Assembly: GCF_005938675.2 (NCBI RefSeq)
Contig: NZ_VCCH02000030.1
Location: 21,087 to 85,086, forward strand
DNA: 64,000 bases
Reading direction: 5' to 3'
DNA from: Mycobacterium sp. KBS0706
GTDB lineage: Bacteria; Pseudomonadota; Alphaproteobacteria; DSM-16000; Inquilinaceae
Part shown: positions 59,118 through 64,000 of the stretch, one piece after another
Layout: every line of letters begins with the position of its first letter
Numbering within the stretch: position 1 is the first letter of the stretch
The notes under the pieces: generated by a model
Told to the model about the DNA's origin: nothing
Seen by the model: the letters and a program-made list of their open reading frames with translations, nothing else
The model's database searches: none
Made by a program: the position numbers and the translations under genes

Positions 59118-61259
59118 ATGACGACCCGCTCTTCCGGCAAGCCTGCCTTGCGTGCCACCGGTGGCCGCTCCCGGACGAGCACGTCCGCCGGCAAGTCCCC
59201 GCCGCGCCGACCCAAATCGACGTCCAAATCGACTCAGAGGCCCCGCAAGTCCTCGGGCCGCCGGCACTGGCTGTGGGGCGTGGCGAAATGGGGCGCGGTG
59301 CTGTCGATCTGGGGCGTGATCGCGCTCGGCGTGGTCGTCGCCTATTTCGCCTATGACCTGCCCGACATCCGCCAGGTGGCGATGCCGGAGCGGCGGACGG
59401 CGATCACCGTGGTCGCCGACGATGGCGGCCAGATCGCCCGCTATGGCGACATGACCGGCGACATGGTCCAGGCCTCGGCCCTGCCGAAGCACCTGACCGA
59501 GGCGGTGCTGGCGATCGAGGACCGCCGCTACTACCACCATTACGGCATCGACCCGATCGGCGTGGCCCGGGCGCTGTGGGTGAACTACCGGGCCGGCCGC
59601 GCGGTGCAGGGCGGCTCCACCATCACCCAGCAGGCGGCCAAGAACCTGTTCCTGACGCCGGAGCGCACGGTCCGCCGCAAGATCCAAGAGGCGATCCTGG
59701 CGGTGTGGCTGGAGATGAACTTCTCCAAGGACCAGATCCTCACCGCCTATCTCAACCGGGTCTATTTCGGCTCCGGCACCTACGGCATCGACGCCGCCGC
59801 CCGCGCCTATTTCGGCGTGCCGGCCCAGGATGTGAACCTGGAGCAGGCGGCGATGCTGGCCGGCCTGCTGAAGGCGCCGTCGCGCTACGCGCCGGACCGC
59901 AACCCCGAGGCGGCGCGGCAGCGTGCCGATGTGGTGCTGGGGGCGATGGTCGATGCCGACTTCATCACCGACAAGGAGCGGGCGGCCGCCGCCGACCAGC
60001 CGCCGGTGCCGCCGCGCCGGCCGGGGGGCGGCTCGGGCAGCCGCTACTTCGCCGACTGGGTCGCCGACCAGGTGCCGGATTTCGTCAACACCGCCGCCCC
60101 GGCCCTCAGGGTCGAGACCACGCTGGTGCCGTCGCTGCAGCGCGCGGCCGAGAGCATCGTCGACGCCCGCATGGCGGAGGATGGCGGCAAGGTCGGCGCC
60201 AGCCAGGCGGCGCTGGTGGCGATGCGGCCGGACGGCGCAGTGGTCGCCATGGTCGGCGGCCGCGGCTACAGCCAGAGCCAGTTCAACCGCGCGGTGACGG
60301 CGCAGCGCCAGCCCGGCTCGTCGTTCAAGATGTTTGCCTATCTGTCGGCGGTGGAGCAGGGGCTGACGCCGGACAGCCTGGTGCTGGACGCGCCGATCAC
60401 GATCAAGAATTGGTCGCCGGGCAACTATGACGGCAAGTTCCATGGCGAGGTGACGGCGCGCGAGGCGCTGGCGAAGTCCTACAACACCGCCGCGGTGCGC
60501 ATGCTGCAGCGGGCCGGCATCAACCGGACGATCGAGCTGGCCCGCCGGCTCGGCATCGCCTCGCCGCTGCGGCCGGAGCTGTCGCTGGCGCTGGGCACCA
60601 GCGAGGTCAACCTCTTGGAGCTGACCGCGGCCTATGCCGCGCTGGCCAACCAGGGCAACGGCGTCTGGCCCTATGGCGTCGAGCGCATCGGCCCGCCGGG
60701 CGAGGCGGCGCTGTACACCCGCTTCGGCGGCGGCCCGGGCGAGGCGGTGCTGCCCTGGCATGTCGAGGCGATGAACCGGATGCTGGGGGCGACCATGACC
60801 ATCGGCACCGGCCGCAGCGCCCGGCTGGACGACCGGCCCTCGGCGGGCAAGAGCGGCACGAGTCAAGGTTACCGCGACGCCTGGTTCATCGGCTTTACCG
60901 CCGATTACGTGGTCGGCGTCTGGGTCGGCAACGATGACGGCACGCCGATGGACAAGGTGACCGGCGGCAGCCTGCCGGCGAAGATCTGGCACGATTTCAT
61001 GGTCGAGGCCGAGCGCGGCAAGCCGGCCCGGCCGCTCTTGGGCGTCGACGGGTCGCTGCCGGCCGCAGTGGCCACGGTGGGAGGGGGCGGCGGGGCCGCC
61101 GCGCCGGCCGCCATCGCGCCGACGGTCACGGTTACTCCGGGCGCGCCGAAGGTGCTGGTGCCGCCCACGGCGGTCACCGCTCCGACGGTGCAGCCGGCGA
61201 AGCAGGAACTCGACCAGGGCGGACTGGAGGGCCTGCTGGGGCGACTGGGGAACGGGTGA
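59118..61259 (+). CDS. Class A penicillin-binding protein 1A
   Basis: The 713-residue bifunctional cell-wall enzyme has a basic cytoplasmic tail, one membrane span near 65-85, a GT51 glycosyltransferase (AILAIEDRRYYHHYGIDPIG and STITQQAAKNLFLTPERT) and a transpeptidase with Ser401-x-x-Lys404 (GSSFKMF), SYN (KSYNTAAV) and Lys578-Ser-Gly (KSGTSQG). It polymerises glycan strands and cross-links peptides in the periplasm. The end is an Ala/Pro/Val-rich tail. It is divergent from the decarboxylase leader. Confidence 0.93.
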   Translation: MTTRSSGKPALRATGGRSRTSTSAGKSPPRRPKSTSKSTQRPRKSSGRRHWLWGVAKWGAVLSIWGVIALGVVVAYFAYDLPDIRQVAMPERRTAITVVADDGGQIARYGDMTGDMVQASALPKHLTEAVLAIEDRRYYHHYGIDPIGVARALWVNYRAGRAVQGGSTITQQAAKNLFLTPERTVRRKIQEAILAVWLEMNFSKDQILTAYLNRVYFGSGTYGIDAAARAYFGVPAQDVNLEQAAMLAGLLKAPSRYAPDRNPEAARQRADVVLGAMVDADFITDKERAAAADQPPVPPRRPGGGSGSRYFADWVADQVPDFVNTAAPALRVETTLVPSLQRAAESIVDARMAEDGGKVGASQAALVAMRPDGAVVAMVGGRGYSQSQFNRAVTAQRQPGSSFKMFAYLSAVEQGLTPDSLVLDAPITIKNWSPGNYDGKFHGEVTAREALAKSYNTAAVRMLQRAGINRTIELARRLGIASPLRPELSLALGTSEVNLLELTAAYAALANQGNGVWPYGVERIGPPGEAALYTRFGGGPGEAVLPWHVEAMNRMLGATMTIGTGRSARLDDRPSAGKSGTSQGYRDAWFIGFTADYVVGVWVGNDDGTPMDKVTGGSLPAKIWHDFMVEAERGKPARPLLGVDGSLPAAVATVGGGGGAAAPAAIAPTVTVTPGAPKVLVPPTAVTAPTVQPAKQELDQGGLEGLLGRLGNG

Positions 61260-61267
61260 GGGGTTCG

Positions 61268-61304
61268 GCGCGGCTTGGCGGACGGAGCCGGGCGCGTTCT
61301 TTTT
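61268..61304 (+). terminator. Intrinsic terminator after the PBP gene
   Basis: GCGCGGCT pairs with AGCC-GG-GCGC (two-base bulge) and is followed by TTCTTTTT. This is the clearest hairpin plus T-run terminator in the window. Confidence 0.7.
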
Positions 61305-61533
61305 GACGACGGGCCGCCCGGTTCTGGGCAGCGCCTTATCGACCAGCAGTGTTCCGCAAAGGGTGAGATTCCGGACATTGCCCAATCGTCTCCGAAGCGG
61401 ACGTCCAATGGCCCCGATGTATGCATCCGGCACCAATGCCATATATCAATCCTGGAGTGCGGTTTCGTCCGCTCTCCGCCAAGAGGCGCATGCCTCGAAA
61501 TAGATGCCGGCACTGGCCGGCCAAGGAGGCCCG

Positions 61534-62313
61534 ATGCCTTACAAGGATATCGTGGTATTCCTCGATGCAACGAGCGACACCCCGGCCCGGCTCGACCTCG
61601 CGATCTCCCTCGCCCAGGAACACGGGGCAAGACTGCTCGGCGTCGACGTTAGCACGTCGGCGGCGTTCGAGGGGCGATGGAAGGATCAGGCGACTGGCCT
61701 TCAGGCTCTGTTCCAATCCCGGCTGGACAGCGCCGATCTCGATGGCGAGTTCCGGGCTGCTGATCGCTCTGCCGACAGCTGGAAATCGCTCTATGCTCAT
61801 TTCGCCGACCTGGTCATCGCCACCCAGCGTCACGAGACCAACGCGGAAGTCGTCTTGCCCGCGGTTCCTCAGGATGTCCTGCTCTCGGCGGGGGTGCCGC
61901 TCATCGTGCTCCCGCCCGACTGGCAACCAGAGCCCGTGGGCCGGAATATCGTTCTCGCCTGGAATGCAAGCCGCGAGGCAACTCGCGCCGTTCACGACGC
62001 GCTGCCGCTTTTGTCTCGTGCCGAAAAGGTGACACTGTTCGAGTTTGCGCCGCCAGCCGACCAGACAGAATCGGCGCCAGGTCTGATGGCGGACCATCTT
62101 CGCCGGCACGGTATCGATGCCGAGTTGTTCACTTGGCCGGATACAGGCGACAATTCCCTGCTCGACGCCCTATTTTCCTGCCTTGACCGGCAGCGGGCGG
62201 ACCTCATCGTTGCCGGCGCCTACGGCCATTCCCCATTGTTTGAGCGCCTGCTCGGCGGCGTGAGCCAGGATCTGATCCACAATGTGTCGATGCCGGTTCT
62301 GATGTCGCATTAG
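61534..62313 (+). CDS. Universal stress protein, tandem UspA-like
   Basis: The 259-residue protein has an N-terminal UspA-like half (YKDIVVFLDATSDTPARLDL) and a C-terminal half with NIVLAWNASREATRAVHDAL and the nucleotide-binding end ADLIVAGAYGHSPLFERLLG, GVSQDLIHNVSMPVLMSH. Tandem Usp proteins bind ATP or sense stress. GGAGG before the ATG at 61534 decides the start. It is a single-gene unit. Confidence 0.88.
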   Translation: MPYKDIVVFLDATSDTPARLDLAISLAQEHGARLLGVDVSTSAAFEGRWKDQATGLQALFQSRLDSADLDGEFRAADRSADSWKSLYAHFADLVIATQRHETNAEVVLPAVPQDVLLSAGVPLIVLPPDWQPEPVGRNIVLAWNASREATRAVHDALPLLSRAEKVTLFEFAPPADQTESAPGLMADHLRRHGIDAELFTWPDTGDNSLLDALFSCLDRQRADLIVAGAYGHSPLFERLLGGVSQDLIHNVSMPVLMSH

Positions 62314-62352
62314 CGGCGACTCGACCGTCCGGAAGCGGAAGTGTGTGGAGCG

Positions 62353-62401
62353 AACTCCGCTCTGGAAAGCGGACAAGGCTCGAATCGGCCCGGAGCGGTC
62401 A
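62353..62401. repeat. 49-bp direct repeat, copy 1
   Basis: This starts CTCCGCTCTGGAAAGCGGAC and ends AGCGGTCACG. It matches copy 2 at 63236-63284 at 46 of 49 positions, in the same direction, 883 bp apart. The pair brackets the unrecognised gene at 62442-63065. Confidence 0.85.
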
Positions 62402-62441
62402 CGAGGCTTGATCTTAATGGTCTTTCTTGCTCACACAACAA

Positions 62442-63065
62442 CTATATCGTTCCGCCAAGATCTCCATAGAGACGAAATACGGGCCAATACTCCACATTCC
62501 TGCCGGGTTCGTAGTCTAAAAGTAGGAACGTGCTCGCGATGTTGGGATGCGGACCCATTTGGATATCGGCGAGCCAGTCGCGCACTTGGCCCGAACTCAA
62601 CCAAGGTTCGGCGCAATGGATAAGAAGCACATCGATCGATTTTCCGTTCTTTTCATATTTGTTGCCCTTCTTCTGTATGACCTCGTTCAGTTTCGAGGCC
62701 AACCGGGGCTTCGACCACTGCATGTCATGGAAGAGCTGGCCGGCGTGAGGCGTTTCGTTCTTTGCAGCCCGCCTCTTGTGCTCAGATTCAATGAGTTGGA
62801 CAAGCTCGACACCGAGGCGTTGCCCCCCAACGGAAACGTAGCAATCAGGCGGATCATCGTGATTGCGTTCAGGGTCGCCAACCGTCAGGCCGAATTCGGC
62901 CACGATTGACCTACACCACTCTCTGGCCGTGTTCAGTTCTACTGTGACCTTGTCATCCGCGTTCTCATAGTTAAAGACACCGGCGTAGCCGTGCGCTCTG
63001 TTCCCGATCTTAATCCAACGGTTGATCCATTGTCTGAGTTGATCCACTTCGTCAGAATCGATCAC
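62442..63065 (-). CDS. Hypothetical protein, possible PD-(D/E)xK-like fold
   Basis: The 207-residue protein is not recognised. Its lower G+C and flanking direct repeats set it apart. Residues 68-92 (NHDDPPDCYVSVGGQRLGVE, then LVQLI) place Asp74 and Glu87 around a short beta hairpin, as in restriction-like PD-(D/E)xK nucleases, but the third Lys is not evident. The later QWSKPRLASKLNEVIQKKGN region is basic, the end aromatic (EYWPVFRLYG). A nuclease or defence role is only a suggestion. Confidence 0.6.
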   Translation of the reverse strand: MIDSDEVDQLRQWINRWIKIGNRAHGYAGVFNYENADDKVTVELNTAREWCRSIVAEFGLTVGDPERNHDDPPDCYVSVGGQRLGVELVQLIESEHKRRAAKNETPHAGQLFHDMQWSKPRLASKLNEVIQKKGNKYEKNGKSIDVLLIHCAEPWLSSGQVRDWLADIQMGPHPNIASTFLLLDYEPGRNVEYWPVFRLYGDLGGTI

Positions 63066-63180
63066 GCTCTGAACTCCCTAAGAAACGCCGTTTGATTCAA
63101 GTATAAGCGTTTTAGCTACTGGCGAACAAACGCCCCGTATCTCCGCGCCTGCGACCGCATTGGGCTCGGTCCTCCTTGGG

Positions 63181-63216
63181 CCGCCCTTCTCGGTCAGCCA
63201 AGCCCACGGCCGGCTG
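63181..63216. repeat. CCGCCCTTCTCGG repeat, copy 1
   Basis: CCGCCCTTCTCGGTCAGCCA followed by AGCCCACGGCCGG resembles a stretch near 63912 (copy 2). It adjoins the 49-bp repeat copy 2, so the two elements form a composite block. Confidence 0.6.
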
Positions 63217-63235
63217 CCCCAGAGCCGACATCAAC

Positions 63236-63284
63236 CTCCGCTCTGGAAAGCGGACAAGGCTCGAATCGACCCAAAGCGGTCACG
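63236..63284. repeat. 49-bp direct repeat, copy 2
   Basis: This is the partner of 62353-62401, with only G-to-A changes at three sites. It lies between the unrecognised gene and the exported Cys-rich protein. Confidence 0.85.
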
Positions 63285-63362
63285 GCTAGCGAATGCAACC
63301 CTGGTCGACAAGCTACGGATTGGAACGACCCTATTACTGCCATTTTCTTGGAGATCCAGAAG

Positions 63363-63839
63363 ATGAAAGCCATATTTTTTGGCGCAATTATCCATCTCTG
63401 GATTAGCCATACGGCAGCCTTTGCCGAGCAAGGCGAGCCTTCGATCGTCATCCCGTCGAGCGACTTAAAGGTCAAGGCCGATATATTTATGGACCGGGAA
63501 AACAAAGAATTCGACATCTATCTTACGTCTCAAGACAGCAATGACCTATGCATCGATGAAACGCTATGGCCAGCGAATGGAACGGTCGATAACTGTGTGC
63601 CGATGGGAAAGGTGCGGTTGTTCCTACTTCAGGATGGCCGCGTCATTCCGTACGGCATCAATTTATGTTCTGAATGTAGCCCTTCCGTAGGGGTGCCAGG
63701 AGAGTGCAAGATTCGGATAGCTCCGGGGGAGACTATTTCTGGCTTTCTCCGATTCAAGGATTTCGCAGGAAGTATTGCAGAGGATGGTGCGGCGCGGCAG
63801 ACCCTAGTGTTTCCAAATAGGGCATATTACTGCAAATGA
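63363..63839 (+). CDS. Exported Cys-rich hypothetical protein
   Basis: The 158-residue precursor has a signal peptide (MKAIFFGAIIHLWISHTAAF, cleavage near 21). The mature part is acidic, with Cys pairs in NDLCIDETLW, VDNCVPMG, NLCSECSPSV, GECKIRI and a final YYCK, suggesting disulfides in the periplasm or outside. I recognise no family. G+C is clearly below the window average, pointing to recent acquisition. GGAG nine bases before the ATG at 63363 supports this start over one five codons upstream. Confidence 0.65.
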   Translation: MKAIFFGAIIHLWISHTAAFAEQGEPSIVIPSSDLKVKADIFMDRENKEFDIYLTSQDSNDLCIDETLWPANGTVDNCVPMGKVRLFLLQDGRVIPYGINLCSECSPSVGVPGECKIRIAPGETISGFLRFKDFAGSIAEDGAARQTLVFPNRAYYCK

Positions 63840-63910
63840 TTTCTAGATAGTCATTCGGGAAGATCGAGTCGCATTTTGCAGCGCAGCAACTCAGGAGCGA
63901 ATTTCCCCTT

Positions 63911-63960
63911 TCCGCCCTTCTCGGCCGGCCAGGCCCAATCGAGGCCGTCCGAAAGCGGCC
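63911..63960. repeat. CCGCCCTTCTCGG repeat, copy 2
   Basis: TCCGCCCTTCTCGGCCGGCC with AGGCCCAATCGAGGCCG parallels 63181-63216. It is followed by GTCCGAAAGCGGCC, resembling the start of the 49-bp repeat theme, and lies in the final 160 bp without a gene. Confidence 0.55.
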
Positions 63961-64000
63961 GTCGCGCCCGACGCCGGAGAGCGGACATGACCGCACGCGA

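Noticed and set aside
59070..61442. A 790-codon minus-strand frame opposite the PBP1A gene.
   Set aside because: It is the shadow of a long G+C-rich gene with full GT51 and transpeptidase motifs.
62353..63284. An insertion sequence with terminal repeats.
   Set aside because: The repeats are direct, not inverted, and the enclosed gene has no transposase motif.

Overview
The window is about 70% G+C, gene-dense, and looks like chromosome from a free-living alphaproteobacterium. Solute-binding-protein ABC transporters, GntR/LysR/TetR regulators, a probable speF-type leader before an ornithine decarboxylase, and several dispersed palindromic intergenic repeats would suit a Rhodospirillales soil organism (Inquilinus/Azospirillum-like). 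That placement is inference; there is no rRNA or other marker gene. I saw no tRNA, rRNA, CRISPR array, transposase or integrase. I annotate 66 protein genes.

Layout. 1-7.6 kb: edge fragment of a hypothetical gene, then a leftward operon (binding protein, two MalF/MalG-type permeases, GH42 beta-galactosidase, aldo/keto reductase) with a divergent AraC regulator. 7.6-12.2 kb: SDR with divergent LysR, PhyH-type dioxygenase, cation diffusion facilitator, FAH-family hydrolase. 12.3-14.6 kb: GntR-kduI-kduD (hexuronate/pectin products to 2-keto-3-deoxygluconate). 14.8-16.4 kb: two tandem tail-collar (microcystin-dependent-like) proteins plus a DUF6916-type protein. 16.5-27.6 kb: NagB-like protein with an altered active site, aldo/keto reductase, MFS/TetR pair with three operators, GFA-type protein, DUF1428, LysR, a DedA-methyltransferase fusion, TetR/SDR/MFS module, one hypothetical.

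27.8-31.6 kb: GntR plus a complete polar amino-acid ABC transporter. 31.7-39.5 kb: the most coherent catabolic block, with SDR, enoyl-CoA hydratase, acyl-CoA dehydrogenase, 2-aminobenzoate/benzoate-type CoA ligase, thioesterase and RidA, followed by kynurenine formamidase and kynureninase. Together these fit tryptophan -> kynurenine -> anthranilate -> anthraniloyl-CoA breakdown. A near-perfect 36-bp palindrome lies directly upstream. Tryptophan dioxygenase and the aminobenzoyl-CoA monooxygenase are not in the window.

39.5-49.8 kb: VOC protein, DUF4166/saccharopine-reductase-like and DCC proteins, DinB, TetR/MFS pair with twin operators, an AruI-like ThDP enzyme, PfpI, malQ. 50-55 kb: a DHDPS/NAL aldolase facing a four-gene spermidine/iron-type ABC transporter. 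55.5-62.3 kb: RidA, SpoU rRNA methylase, GNAT, ornithine-decarboxylase-type enzyme with a long leader, PBP1A, universal stress protein. 62.3-64 kb: a lower-G+C end with 49-bp direct repeats flanking an unrecognised gene, and an exported Cys-rich protein; this looks like a small acquired segment.
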